Of a stretch of DNA of 64,000 nt, positions 26,850-36,330 are shown piece by piece. The notes beneath the pieces were generated by a model that ran no database searches, was not told where the DNA came from, and saw only the letters and a program-made list of their open reading frames with translations. The position numbers and the translations under genes were made by a program. Numbering within the stretch: the stretch's first letter is position 1; the number at the start of each line of letters is the position of its first letter. Source of the DNA: Symbiopectobacterium purcellii_A (GTDB lineage Bacteria; Pseudomonadota; Gammaproteobacteria; Enterobacterales; Enterobacteriaceae); the NCBI RefSeq assembly GCF_052050035.1, contig NZ_CP189882.1, positions 2,542,001 to 2,606,000 on the forward strand, written 5' to 3'.

Positions 26850-27876
26850 TTACACCATATGGACTGAGAACAAACTCTCTGTATCGCAACCCATCTCTCT
26901 TTTTTTGCTTTTTGCTTTTTGCTTGTGCCCATTTATGCTCAATTGGGTTAAGATCTGGCGAATATGTAGGCAAATACTCCACCATATACCCTGCATCGAT
27001 GATGACTTGTTGAATATTATGTTTTTTGTGAAAAGTGGCATTGTCCATCATGATTACACTGTTTTTAGGGAGTACTGGGATAAGGACTTGTGTGACCCAG
27101 GCATAGAAAACATCGCTGTTAATATTGATATCAAATAATCCGATAGCAAACAGCGTTGTGCCTAATAAAGCGCCGATAACATTTGTTCTTCCCCTAGCTC
27201 CCCAGTTCTTCAGGCCAAAACACCGTTGACCTTTTGGGGAATAGCCGTGAGTCCGTGGGGCATCGTGTGAAAAACCACTTTCATCAATAAAAACAATAGG
27301 TTTACCTTCTTTTTCATACTGTTGTTTTTTTTGTTGAAATCCCTGCCGGGCGTTTTCGTCGGCTTTCGGATGACGTAGAGTTTTTTTTATAGGTCAATCC
27401 CAGCTTTTTAAGCGCTTGCCAAATGGCCTTCTGACAAACGCCAAAACGCTCTGCACGTTCTTTTTGGTAAGCATCTGGATATTGTTCAACATCTTTTATC
27501 AACTCGGATTTATCGATCTTTCGCTGACGCGTGGTCGATGCTTTTGACTCTATTTGATTAATCCAACGCGATACAGAGGCAGGGCCAATCCGAAATTGCT
27601 TCGCTGTTTCTCGGATACTCAACCCTTCGTTTTTCCGTGTAGAGGCTTTGTTGAATAATTTAAGATACTGATTTATATAAGCATTATAAAATTTCAACGA
27701 CTAATTTTTCCTCTCGGAATGCTTTTTATTGTGCTAACTATTTGATTTGTCGTTCTAACAAAATACATTCTCTGTAAATGCATTCTAACTAAAGAAGATG
27801 TAAATCAAACTGTTAAATTATTCAACAAAGCCCCGTGTAGATATCACTTTACGTCTAAAATCAATTGAATAGCTCA
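26850..27876 (-). pseudogene. IS630-family transposase, copy B, broken
   Basis: Same two frames as copies A and C, with the DDE blocks FIDESGFSHD, MMDNATFHKK and SPDLNPIEHKW. A MITE-2 separates MSYSIDFRRKVI from TRKNEGLSIRET in the N-terminal frame. The extra 7 bp replaces the normal end with QKKRDGLRYREFVLSPYG and lets the frame run out of the element. Not expected to be active. Confidence 0.85.
27644..27832 (-). repeat. MITE-2 copy in IS630 copy B
   Basis: 189 bp with GGCTTTGTTGAATAATTTAA-type ends. Flanked by CCGTGTAGA at 27635-27643 and 27833-27841, a perfect 9-bp duplication. Confidence 0.93.
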
Positions 27877-27914
27877 TTTAAATAATGTAATCAAAATTAA
27901 GTCGTTTAGCTATA

Positions 27915-28149
27915 GCTGCTGTCTGTATCGGCGGCGGCGCGGTCAGATTGGGTGACCACGACGGTATAGCCAACCGACTTAAAAATGATTACAGCCGATG
28001 CCCTGATATGTGGCAAAGAAGCATAGCTGGCTGTTATCAAAATAATGTCGCTTAGCTATATCTTCCTGCGCGCTCGAGGAGGCAGCGTGCGAACCCAGTG
28101 GCAACAACGCGATAAGTGGCCAGCCGCGACGGATAAAATTAGCGTTCAT
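27915..28149 (-). pseudogene. TonB-dependent receptor, N-terminal remnant split by MITE-1
   Basis: ATG 28149 starts MNANFIRRGWPLIALLPLG with a signal peptide, then SSSAQED; removing the MITE at 27965-28060 at its TA continues in frame as TVVVTQSDRAAADTDSS. EDTVVVT looks like a TonB box and the tail like the start of a plug domain. The rest is gone where IS630 copy B begins. Its start overlaps the end of the binding-protein gene upstream by 11 bases, so the two were translated as a pair, which suggests a siderophore uptake operon. Confidence 0.72.
27965..28060 (-). repeat. MITE-1 copy e (variant subtype)
   Basis: 96 bp with TA flanks. Differs from most copies by ACAGCCGATG, TATGTGG and a GTCGCTTAGC end, and is identical to copies f and h over its length by eye. 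Confidence 0.92.
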
Positions 28150-28582
28150 GTGCGATGTGACTCCAGAATGTCCCTGAAAATTCAATAGGTAAGAATTGTT
28201 GATAGAGTTGTTTTAAGGTGTCTTGCGGTTGCAGATCGGCAAACAGATCGGGGTAAAGCGCTTTGGCAAACATCTCCACCATCACCACGTGATACGGGCT
28301 TAGGTAGAAGTTGTGCCACATACTCCAGGCGCGCCCCTGCTGCACGGCACGCAGGTGTGAAAGAATGGGTTCGTGTTGTAGCAGGGTGGTAAAACTGTTT
28401 TGCGCTTGCTGATCGGAAACGTCCGGGCCCAGCATCAGCGTTGAAAACCGTTTTCCTTCTGGCCCCGCCATGCCGGTGGCGATGTAGACATCCGGGTTGG
28501 CTGCCAGCACTTTTTCCGGGTTGAGTTCACCGTAGACGCGCTGAATGCTGTCGGCCGCAATGTTATCGCCACCCGCAAAGGT
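28139..28582 (-). pseudogene. Periplasmic siderophore/iron-binding ABC protein, C-terminal remnant
   Basis: The C-terminal lobe of a BtuF/FecB-type solute-binding protein: AADSIQRVYGELNPEKVLAA, then NPDVYIATGMAGPEGKRFST and HEPILSHLRAVQQGRAWSMW, the common pattern in iron-complex binding proteins. The N-terminal half and signal peptide are absent: the sequence runs into MITE-1 copy f at 28583, with the satP terminator on the other side, so an adjacent deletion happened. Stop TAA at 28139-28141. Ligand not determinable. Confidence 0.78.
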
Positions 28583-28678
28583 TATAGCCAACCGACTTAA
28601 AAATGATTACAGCCGATGCCCTGATATGTGGCAAAGAAGCATAGCTGGCTGTTATCAAAATAATGTCGCTTAGCTATA
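28583..28678 (-). repeat. MITE-1 copy f (variant subtype)
   Basis: 96 bp, same subtype and orientation as copy e 522 bp away. One side is coding sequence, the other is the satP terminator, so the flanks are not two halves of one gene. Confidence 0.92.
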
Positions 28679-28690
28679 AGAAAACAAAAA

Positions 28691-28712
28691 AGCCTGGCGT
28701 ATGCGCCGGGCT
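28691..28712 (-). terminator. satP terminator
   Basis: On the minus strand AGCCCGGCG, loop CATA, CGCCAGGCT followed by six T. It lies 40 bases past the satP stop. Confidence 0.8.
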
Positions 28713-28751
28713 TTTTATTGTGGGCCTTTTATTGCGAGTCGTGCGAGGCGC

Positions 28752-29327
28752 TTAGTGTGCCGCGCCGCGTGTACCAATCGGCAGGACCGTACGGCCAAAC
28801 TGCGCGTTCAGCACTTCTGCCATCGCCAGATAAATGGCGCTGGCACCGCAGATAATGCCTTCGTAGCCCGCGATGGTCAGCAGGCCGTGGTTGCCGGTGA
28901 AGTTACCGATAGCCAGCAGGGCAAACAGCAGTGTCAGGCTGGCAAATACGAACTGCAACGCACGGTTGGCGCACAGTGTGCCAAAGAACATAAACAGGGT
29001 GAAAACGCCCCAAAGGCCCAGAAATACCCCGAGGAACTGTGCGTCACTGGCTTCTGCCAGACCCATTTTCGGCAGCATCAGAATGCCGACCAGCGTCAGC
29101 CAGAATGCACCATAAGAGGTGAATGCGGTCACGCCAAAGGTGTTGCCTTTCTTGTATTCCAACAGCCCTGCGATGATCTGGGCGATGCCGCCGTAGAAAA
29201 TCCCCATGCTGAGAATAATAGAAGAAAGTGGGAAAAAGCCTGCGTTATGCAGATTAAGAAGAATGGTGGTCATCCCGAAGCCCATCAGTCCTAACGGACC
29301 GGGATTCGCCAGCGAGTTCGTTTGCAT
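28752..29327 (-). CDS. satP: Acetate/succinate transporter SatP (YaaH, AceTr family)
   Basis: Inner-membrane acetate-succinate:proton symporter with six helices. 191 residues (E. coli 188). The family signature NPGPLGLMGFGMTTILLNLH lies at the N-terminus, followed by MGIFYGGIAQIIAGLLEYKK, TAFTSYGAFWLTLVGIL and the end EVLNAQFGRTVLPIG. Next to dnaK and divergent from it, as in E. coli. Confidence 0.96.
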   Translation of the reverse strand: MQTNSLANPGPLGLMGFGMTTILLNLHNAGFFPLSSIILSMGIFYGGIAQIIAGLLEYKKGNTFGVTAFTSYGAFWLTLVGILMLPKMGLAEASDAQFLGVFLGLWGVFTLFMFFGTLCANRALQFVFASLTLLFALLAIGNFTGNHGLLTIAGYEGIICGASAIYLAMAEVLNAQFGRTVLPIGTRGAAH

Positions 29328-29645
29328 AAATCCTCAGAATACAATAGTGGAGTTGTGTAGCTTGCTCGATGCCGCGTTCTGTCGGTGTTTCCTGATCTCT
29401 GGCGAGCTGTCCTTGCTCGTCGTCCCGATAGACCTTGCTGTCTCACTGTGAACGCTATTTAACTGTGCAAGCATTGTCACAATCAAAGCGCTGTAACGGT
29501 AAAAACAACGCAACGGTGAAATTTTCAAAAAAAATTTTAATTGCGGCGCGGCATAATAGCGGGACGAATGCGCGGATACAACAAGGCGCAAGAGGAATAG
29601 TTTGATCATAAAGGGGATCGTCTGCATTTTTTTTTCGCTCCCCCC

Positions 29646-29674
29646 CTTGATGAGCAAATTGTTGTCCCCATCTT
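29646..29674 (+). promoter_or_regulatory. Sigma-32 heat-shock promoter of dnaKJ
   Basis: CTTGATG (29646-29652), 13-base spacer, CCCCATCTT (29666-29674): close to the RpoH consensus CTTGAA / CCCCATNT and to E. coli dnaK P1. It leaves a leader of about 200 bases before the dnaK ATG. Confidence 0.85.
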
Positions 29675-29884
29675 ATTTCCAACCGAAACGGTTTGACCTC
29701 TTGTAACGTGATGTGCTGGGCAGTGTGAGTTTGCCTAAGGCATCGAAGAACAGCGTGTGGATGAGGAGACCTCGTGAGGGCAAAAATTGAATAATTGCAC
29801 CTTGTGGAGTTGAAAATCCCCTTTTCGCCCACATAGTAGGCTGAACAACCACACCGAATACGACTTTTTAGTGGAGATGTTTAG

Positions 29885-31792
29885 ATGGGTAAGATTATTG
29901 GTATCGACCTGGGTACAACCAACTCTTGTGTAGCGATTATGGACGGTACGCAGGTTAAAGTACTGGAAAACAGCGAGGGCGATCGCACAACGCCTTCTAT
30001 TATTGCTTATACGCAAGATGGTGAAATTCTGGTTGGCCAGCCCGCTAAACGTCAGGCTGTGACTAACCCGAAAAACACCCTGTTTGCTATCAAGCGTCTG
30101 ATTGGCCGTCGCTTCAAAGATGAAGAAGTGCAGCGTGATAGCAACATCATGCCGTACAACATCGTTGCAGCAGATAATGGCGATGCCTGGCTGGAAGTGA
30201 AAGATCAGAAAATGGCACCGCCGCAGATCTCTGCTGAAGTGCTGAAAAAAATGAAGAAAACGGCAGAAGACTACCTCGGTGAAACCATCACTGAAGCGGT
30301 TATCACCGTGCCGGCGTATTTTAACGATGTGCAACGTCAGGCTACCAAAGATGCAGGCCGCATCGCAGGGCTGGAAGTAAAACGTATCATAAACGAACCG
30401 ACAGCGGCTGCGCTGGCCTACGGTCTCGATAAAGAAGTGGGCAACAGCACAATTGCGGTTTACGACCTGGGTGGTGGTACGTTTGATATCTCCATCATCG
30501 AAATCGATGATGTTGACGGCGAAAAAACCTTTGAAGTGCTGGCAACCAATGGTGATACCCACCTGGGTGGCGAAGACTTCGACAGCCGTATGATCAACTA
30601 CCTGGTTGAGGAGTTTAAGAAAGAGCAAGGCTTTGACCTGCGCAACGATCCGTTGGCGATGCAGCGTCTGAAAGAAGCCGCAGAAAAAGCCAAAATTGAG
30701 CTGTCTTCTGCGCAACAGACCGACGTTAACCTGCCGTACATCACGGCGGATGCGACTGGTCCGAAACACCTGAACATCAAAGTGACTCGCGCCAAGTTGG
30801 AGTCGCTGGTAGAAGAGCTGGTGACCCGTTCACTGGAGCCGCTGAAAGTCGCATTGCAGGATGCCGGGCTGTCCGTTTCTGACGTGCAGGAAGTGATTCT
30901 GGTGGGTGGTCAAACCCGTATGCCACTGGTGCAGAAAAAAGTGGCTGACTTCTTTGGCAAAGAACCGCGCAAAGACGTTAACCCGGATGAAGCTGTGGCG
31001 ATCGGTGCAGCGGTGCAGGGCGGCGTGTTGGCCGGTGACGTTAAAGACGTGCTGCTGCTGGACGTTACCCCGTTGTCGCTGGGTATCGAAACCATGGGTG
31101 GCGTGATGACGCCGCTGATTACCAAGAACACCACCATCCCGACTAAACACAGCCAGGTGTTCTCTACGGCGGAAGATAACCAGTCCGCAGTAACCATCCA
31201 TGTGTTGCAGGGTGAACGTAAACGCGCACACGACAACAAGTCACTGGGTCAGTTTAACCTGGATGGTATTCAGGGCGCGCCGCGCGGTATGCCGCAGATC
31301 GAAGTTACTTTCGACATCGACGCCGACGGTATCCTGCACGTTTCTGCTAAAGACAAAAACAGCGGTCGCGAGCAAAACATCACCATCAAAGCATCTTCGG
31401 GTTTGAATGAAGATGAAATCCAGAAGATGGTGCGTGATGCTGAAGCCAATGCGGAAGCTGACCGTAAGTTTGAAGAGCTGGTACAGACGCATAATCAGGG
31501 CGATCATCTGCTGCACAGTACCCGTAAGCAACTGGAAGAGTCTGGTGACAAGCTGGCCGCTAACGATAAAACCGCGATTGAAGATGGCCTGAAAGCGCTG
31601 GAAAGTGCACTGAAAGGCGAAGATAAAGCGGAGATCGAAGCGAAGATCCAAACGCTGATCGAAGCGTCTGCCAAGCTGCTGGAAGCATCGCAACAGCAGG
31701 CACAAGCGGGCGCAGGCAACGCAGATGATGCGGCACGCAAAGAAGACTACGTCGTAGACGCTGAATTCGAAGAAGTGAAAGATAAAAAATAA
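29885..31792 (+). CDS. dnaK: Chaperone DnaK (Hsp70)
   Basis: Main cytosolic Hsp70, working with DnaJ and GrpE. 635 residues (E. coli 638). Nucleotide-binding domain with GIDLGTTNSCVAIMDG, YDLGGGTFDISIIEID and VGGQTRMPLVQKKV; the linker DVLLLDVTPLSLGIE; then the substrate-binding sandwich and lid, and the charged end DDAARKEDYVVDAEFEEVKD typical of DnaK. Shine-Dalgarno GGAGATG before ATG. Cotranscribed with dnaJ, 108 bp between them, with a small G/C hairpin in the gap. Confidence 0.98.
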   Translation: MGKIIGIDLGTTNSCVAIMDGTQVKVLENSEGDRTTPSIIAYTQDGEILVGQPAKRQAVTNPKNTLFAIKRLIGRRFKDEEVQRDSNIMPYNIVAADNGDAWLEVKDQKMAPPQISAEVLKKMKKTAEDYLGETITEAVITVPAYFNDVQRQATKDAGRIAGLEVKRIINEPTAAALAYGLDKEVGNSTIAVYDLGGGTFDISIIEIDDVDGEKTFEVLATNGDTHLGGEDFDSRMINYLVEEFKKEQGFDLRNDPLAMQRLKEAAEKAKIELSSAQQTDVNLPYITADATGPKHLNIKVTRAKLESLVEELVTRSLEPLKVALQDAGLSVSDVQEVILVGGQTRMPLVQKKVADFFGKEPRKDVNPDEAVAIGAAVQGGVLAGDVKDVLLLDVTPLSLGIETMGGVMTPLITKNTTIPTKHSQVFSTAEDNQSAVTIHVLQGERKRAHDNKSLGQFNLDGIQGAPRGMPQIEVTFDIDADGILHVSAKDKNSGREQNITIKASSGLNEDEIQKMVRDAEANAEADRKFEELVQTHNQGDHLLHSTRKQLEESGDKLAANDKTAIEDGLKALESALKGEDKAEIEAKIQTLIEASAKLLEASQQQAQAGAGNADDAARKEDYVVDAEFEEVKDKK

Positions 31793-31900
31793 TCGCCCTT
31801 AGGCGGGCGCAACAACGGCGATAAGCCGTTGCTGGCAAACCAGGTACGGGCGTCGAGGAAACTCTGCGCCCGTGCACGCATGTTGAGGGCAGGAAAAAAC

Positions 31901-33034
31901 ATGGCGAAGCAAGATTATTACGGAGCACTAGGCGTTGCCAAAGACGCCGATGAGCGGGAGATCAAAAAGGCTTATAAGCGCCTGGCAATGAAGTTTCACC
32001 CGGACCGTAACCCCGGTGATAAAGACGCTGAAGCAAAATTCAAAGAGATCAAAGAAGCTTATGAAATTCTGACGGATGCGCAGAAACGGGCGGCTTACGA
32101 TCAATACGGCCACGCCGCGTTTGAACAAGGCGGTATGGGCGGTGGCGGGGCTGGCGGTTTCGGCGGCGCAGATTTTGGCGATATCTTTGGCGACGTATTC
32201 GGCGATATTTTCGGCGGTGGACGTCGTCAACGTGCCAGCCGCGGGGCCGATTTACGCTATAACATGGAGTTGACGCTGGAAGAGGCAGTTCGTGGCGTCG
32301 CCAAAGAGATCCGCATTCCGACGCTTGAAGAGTGCGACTCCTGTCATGGCAGCGGCGCAAAACCGGGCAGTTCGCCGGTAACCTGCCCAACCTGCCATGG
32401 CAATGGCCAGGTGCAGATGCGTCAAGGGTTCTTTACCGTTCAGCAAACCTGTCCGCACTGTCATGGCCGCGGCAAGATCATTAAAGATCCTTGCAACAAG
32501 TGTCATGGTCATGGCCGCGTTGAAACCAGCAAAACGCTGTCGGTGAAAATCCCTGCGGGCGTGGATACGGGCGATCGTATTCGCTTGTCCGGTGAAGGTG
32601 AGGCCGGGGAGCACGGTGCACCTGCGGGCGATCTGTACGTTCAGGTGCAGGTAAAACCGCATCCTATCTTCCAGCGTGAAGAGAACAATCTCTACTGCGA
32701 AGTTCCCATCAACTTTGCGATGGCAGCCATGGGCGGCGAGATTGAAGTGCCAACGTTAGATGGCCGCGTGAAATTGAAAGTGCCTGCGGAAACGCAAACT
32801 GGCAAATTGTTCCGCATGCGTGGCAAAGGTGTGAAATCGGTACGTGGCGGTGCGCAGGGAGATCTGCTGTGTCGCGTGGTGGTTGAAACGCCGGTTAATC
32901 TTAATGAGCGCCAGAAGCAACTGCTGAAAGAGTTGGAAGAGAGTTTCGGTGGACCTTCCGGAGAGAGAAATAGCCCTCGCTCTAAAAGCTTCTTTGATGG
33001 CGTGAAGAAATTTTTCGATGACCTGACCCGCTAA
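31901..33034 (+). CDS. dnaJ: Co-chaperone DnaJ (Hsp40)
   Basis: Stimulates DnaK ATPase and delivers substrates. 377 residues (E. coli 376) from ATG 31901, which gives MAKQDYYGALGVAKDADERE; AGGA lies upstream. J domain with the HPD motif (MKFHPDRNPGD), a Gly/Phe-rich stretch with two GDIFGDV/GDIFGGG repeats, four zinc-finger repeats CDSCHGSG, CPTCHGNG, CPHCHGRG and CNKCHGHG, and the C-terminal substrate domain. A strong terminator follows. Confidence 0.98.
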   Translation: MAKQDYYGALGVAKDADEREIKKAYKRLAMKFHPDRNPGDKDAEAKFKEIKEAYEILTDAQKRAAYDQYGHAAFEQGGMGGGGAGGFGGADFGDIFGDVFGDIFGGGRRQRASRGADLRYNMELTLEEAVRGVAKEIRIPTLEECDSCHGSGAKPGSSPVTCPTCHGNGQVQMRQGFFTVQQTCPHCHGRGKIIKDPCNKCHGHGRVETSKTLSVKIPAGVDTGDRIRLSGEGEAGEHGAPAGDLYVQVQVKPHPIFQREENNLYCEVPINFAMAAMGGEIEVPTLDGRVKLKVPAETQTGKLFRMRGKGVKSVRGGAQGDLLCRVVVETPVNLNERQKQLLKELEESFGGPSGERNSPRSKSFFDGVKKFFDDLTR

Positions 33035-33054
33035 CGTTGCAGTTTCAGACAAAA

Positions 33055-33083
33055 AAACCGGTGATGTATCACCGGTTTTTTTT
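33055..33083 (+). terminator. dnaKJ terminator
   Basis: Stem AACCGGTGA / TCACCGGTT, loop TGTA, then a T run of eight; 20 bases after the dnaJ stop. Confidence 0.9.
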
Positions 33084-33186
33084 ATGTCCACCGTTTCCAT
33101 CCATAGGACCCTCATCGGTTAAATCTATATCCCCATGCTTGCTAATGACTTATTTGAACCGATATAGCCAAGCGACTTAATTTTGA

Positions 33187-33675
33187 TTACACCATATGGA
33201 CTGAGAACAAACTCTCTGTATCGCAACCCATCTCTCTTTTTTTGCTTTTTGCTTGTGCCCATTTATGCTCAATTGGGTTAAGATCTGGCGAATATGTAGG
33301 CAAATACTCCACCATATACCCTGCATCGATGATGACTTGTTGAATATTATGTTTTTTGTGAAAAGTGGCATTGTCCATCATGATTACACTGTTTTTAGGG
33401 AGTACTGGGATAAGGACTTGTGTGACCCAGGCATAGAAAACATCGCTGTTAATATTGATATCAAATAATCCGATAGCAAACAGCGTTGTGCCTAATAAAG
33501 CGCCGATAACATTTGTTCTTCCCCTAGCTCCCCAGTTCTTCAGGCCAAAACACCGTTGACCTTTTGGGGAATAGCCGTGAGTCCGTGGGGCATCGTGTGA
33601 AAAACCACTTTCATCAATAAAAACAATAGGTTTACCTTCTTTTTCATACTGTTGTTTTTTTTGTTGAAATCCCTG
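33187..33675 (-). CDS. IS630-family transposase, catalytic frame (copy C)
   Basis: DDE half: FIDESGFSHDAPRTH, MMDNATFHKKHNIQQV and YSPDLNPIEHKWAQAK, ending LFSVHMV. The same offset from the N-terminal frame as copy A, at the A-run near 33655-33665. No start codon of its own that looks used. Confidence 0.75.
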   Translation of the reverse strand, partial: QGFQQKKQQYEKEGKPIVFIDESGFSHDAPRTHGYSPKGQRCFGLKNWGARGRTNVIGALLGTTLFAIGLFDININSDVFYAWVTQVLIPVLPKNSVIMMDNATFHKKHNIQQVIIDAGYMVEYLPTYSPDLNPIEHKWAQAKSKKREMGCDTESLFSVHMV

Positions 33676-34009
33676 CCGGGCGTTTTCGTCGGCTTTCGGA
33701 TGACGTAGAGTTTTTTTTATAGGTCAATCCCAGCTTTTTAAGCGCTTGCCAAATGGCCTTCTGACAAACGCCAAAACGCTCTGCACGTTCTTTTTGGTAA
33801 GCATCTGGATATTGTTCAACATCTTTTATCAACTCGGATTTATCGATCTTTCGCTGACGCGTGGTCGATGCTTTTGACTCTATTTGATTAATCCAACGCG
33901 ATACAGAGGCAGGGCCAATCCGAAATTGCTTCGCTGTTTCTCGGATACTCAACCCTTCGTTTTTCCGTGTAGATATCACTTTACGTCTAAAATCAATTGA
34001 ATAGCTCAT
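33644..34009 (-). CDS. IS630-family transposase, N-terminal frame (copy C)
   Basis: 121 residues, identical by eye to copy A: SIRETAKQFRIGPASVSRWI and RFGVCQKAIWQALKKLG helix-turn-helix regions. Best start ATG 34009. Copies A and C are the only potentially active sources of IS630 transposase in the window for mobilising MITE-1. Confidence 0.85.
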   Translation of the reverse strand: MSYSIDFRRKVISTRKNEGLSIRETAKQFRIGPASVSRWINQIESKASTTRQRKIDKSELIKDVEQYPDAYQKERAERFGVCQKAIWQALKKLGLTYKKNSTSSESRRKRPAGISTKKTTV

Positions 34010-34329
34010 TTAAATAATGTAATCAAAATTAAGTCGTTTAGCTATATCATTGGATTTTATAGGGAAATAATTAGGGATAAAAATGAAACTGGGAAAGATC
34101 GTGTTGTTTCGGTATTAGTAGCCTGCTATGCAAACGTTCAGGCTGCCGGATTTAACTGCTCGCTCGAAAACCTCAATGAAACCGAAAAAACAATATGCAA
34201 CACGCCTGCGCTGAGTGGCATCGACTCCATCGCGAATCGGCGTTACACCATCGCGGTGGAGAATAGCGTTGCTAAAGGTTCTCTGATGAGGGAGCAACGC
34301 GAATGGCTGACACAAAGAAATGCATGCGG

Positions 34330-34425
34330 TATAGCCAACCGACTTAAAAATGATTACATCCTATGCCCTGATATGCGTCAAAGAAGCATAGCTGGCTGTT
34401 ATCAAAATAATGTCGCTTGGCTATA
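34330..34425 (-). repeat. MITE-1 copy g, in the LprI-like gene
   Basis: 96 bp at TA. Excision joins NACG to TNVDC in frame. One internal difference (GCGTCAAAG where other copies have GCGGCAAAG). Confidence 0.93.
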
Positions 34426-34525
34426 CTAACGTTGACTGCATAAAATCAGAATACCAGCAGCAGATTCGCTATCTTGAAATGGTTCATCAATTTTCTTCTG
34501 TCAAAAATTTATTTGGCAAATGGTT

Positions 34526-35628
34526 GCCCCATTCCCACTCGAAACGCAACAAAGTGACCCACTTGCCAGAGTCGGATAAAATCACCGTTCTGGCCATACT
34601 GGAGAGCCTGTTGCATGCAGGGAAAACATCTGACTCAGAAAGAACGGTTCTACATCGAAAAGCGGCGTGGTGAAGGTGTCAACCAAGCTACCATCGCCAG
34701 AGAGCTTGCTCTGCCTCGCTCGACCATCAGCAGGGAACTCAGACGCAATACCGACCCTACTTTCAATGGTGTCTACTGCTGTAGAAGGGCGGACACTCTG
34801 GCCCGGGAACGCCGTCATAAGCCTCTGCCAAACAATGCTTTTTACCCGTTGGAGCCACACATTCAGAACTTCATCAGGCAGGCGCTTTCCACTCACTCTT
34901 CACCTGAAATCATCAGTGGCCGTTTGCACCTGGAATTCGGTATATCTGTCAGCAAGAATACGCTATATCGCTATATCCTGCAGGAGAGACAGGCTGGCGG
35001 GGAGCTATATCAGCAACTTCCTCATCGGGGAAAACGTTACAGGTACAATGCCGAAAACCTCAAATCAGGCCCTATTCCCAACCGTGTTGGTATTGAGTAT
35101 CGCCCAGCTCAAGCCGAGCTTAAACAGGAGCCTGGCCACTTCGAAATTGACACTATTTTTGGCAAAGACCAGAAGTCATTTTTGTTAATCATCGTAGATA
35201 AAGCATTGAAAACCGTCATCATTCGCAAACTGCCTAATAAGCGTGCGGAGACTGTGGTTGCTGCTTTCAGGGACATTGAAGCTAATACCTTTTGCAAGTT
35301 TAAGACCCTAACAGCTGATAACGGCCCTGAATTCGCTCTGCACGAGCAAATTACTCAAATCACAGGGGCGCAGGTCTACTTTGCCCATCCTTATCATTCC
35401 TGGGAGAGGGGCTTGAATGAGCACACCAACGGGCTGATACGACGTTTTTACCCAAAGGGAACAGACTTCAGTCAGGTCAGTCATCGTAAGATTGCCGAAC
35501 TCAAACACATACTCAATACAAGGGGCAGAAAATCGCTGTGCTATCGTTCCCCCAATGAGGTATTTTTAACGCACTTACTGGTGGCATAAGCCTCTACCGT
35601 TTTGTTGCGTTTCGAGTGGGAATGGGGC
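34526..35628 (+). mobile_element. IS30-family element, complete
   Basis: 1103 bp with ends GCCCCATTCCCACTCGAAAC and its inverted copy, and a GTT duplication at 34523-34525 and 35629-35631. Carries one full transposase gene. Confidence 0.9.
34615..35589 (+). CDS. IS30-family transposase
   Basis: 324 residues, full length for the family. N-terminal helix-turn-helix LTQKERFYIEKRRGEGVNQA then ALPRSTISRELRRNTD; catalytic domain with HFEIDTIFGKDQKSFLLIIV (first D), LTADNGPEFALHEQI (second D) and SWERGLNEHTNGLIRRFYPKG (E with the IS30 RGxNExxNGLIRqyFPKG motif); C-terminal LNTRGRKSLCYRSPNEVF. No disabling change seen. A 3' fragment of a related IS30 lies at 53251-53464. Confidence 0.93.
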   Translation: MQGKHLTQKERFYIEKRRGEGVNQATIARELALPRSTISRELRRNTDPTFNGVYCCRRADTLARERRHKPLPNNAFYPLEPHIQNFIRQALSTHSSPEIISGRLHLEFGISVSKNTLYRYILQERQAGGELYQQLPHRGKRYRYNAENLKSGPIPNRVGIEYRPAQAELKQEPGHFEIDTIFGKDQKSFLLIIVDKALKTVIIRKLPNKRAETVVAAFRDIEANTFCKFKTLTADNGPEFALHEQITQITGAQVYFAHPYHSWERGLNEHTNGLIRRFYPKGTDFSQVSHRKIAELKHILNTRGRKSLCYRSPNEVFLTHLLVA

Positions 35629-36330
35629 GTTGGATAAGCCGCTAGAAAAAGGAATGAAAACCGCGTCGGGATTCACCATTGAGGAGGCGCCATGGAAGAT
35701 AAAAAGGCTGTTTCGTTTTCACGGTGAGGAACGGCAGTATGATAAAAATAATGATGGTTATTGGCGTCTGTTAACGCATCGGATTATTAGTGGTGATTTA
35801 GCCATATTTTTTGCAGTGGCGAATTCGACCAATACCAAAATCTATATGTACACCGATGCGACGCCTCATCGCAATGACTTAACACTGGTTGCGCTTTTTG
35901 ATTACAAGATGAGCACCGTATATACCCCAGTGGTGAGCTATCATGTGACGGACGACAATATCCTTAGCTATTCCATCAGTTACGGTCGCGGTGAGTACCA
36001 TTATGAAAAGCAGTTTGAGATAGAAGTATCCGATAAAGGGCTGTCGGCCCCCAAAGAAGTACCCGCAACAACCGTCAGAGAATACGATGAGGAAGGGGAT
36101 GAGGCGTGGACGGAATACTGTGGTATTGACACCTGCTCCAGCCGAGCGGGTTCTCCCGATGGAAAATGGCGTATTGCGGCAACGGACAGCATTTACTATT
36201 TCCCATCCGATCGGCCCGATCATATTGCCCGTTGAAGACTTAGTACACCCTTATTATATAAAATACAAAGGTAAAGATTACATTTTTGCCAGACACCTCT
36301 CTTATGAAGGTGAATATGGGAATAGGGGCA

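Larger units (their letters stand above)
26826..27914 (-). mobile_element. IS630-family element, copy B, with MITE-2 nested
   Basis: TATA-flanked ends as in copy A, opposite orientation. It is longer because of a MITE-2 at 27644-27832 and a 7-bp tandem expansion in the GCTTTTT repeat near 26917-26933. It truncates the TonB-receptor remnant that begins at 27915. Confidence 0.9.
33163..34046 (-). mobile_element. IS630-family element, copy C
   Basis: 884 bp with TATA on both sides, the same length as copy A and no nested insertion. It marks the left edge of the accessory island between dnaJ and rpsT. Confidence 0.92.

Noticed and set aside
29735..30769. 344-codon open frame opposite dnaK
   Set aside because: Antisense to dnaK and its sigma-32 leader; Phe/Cys-rich, no start signal.
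34667..35188. 173-codon frame overlapping the IS30 transposase
   Set aside because: Out-of-frame shadow of the transposase gene.
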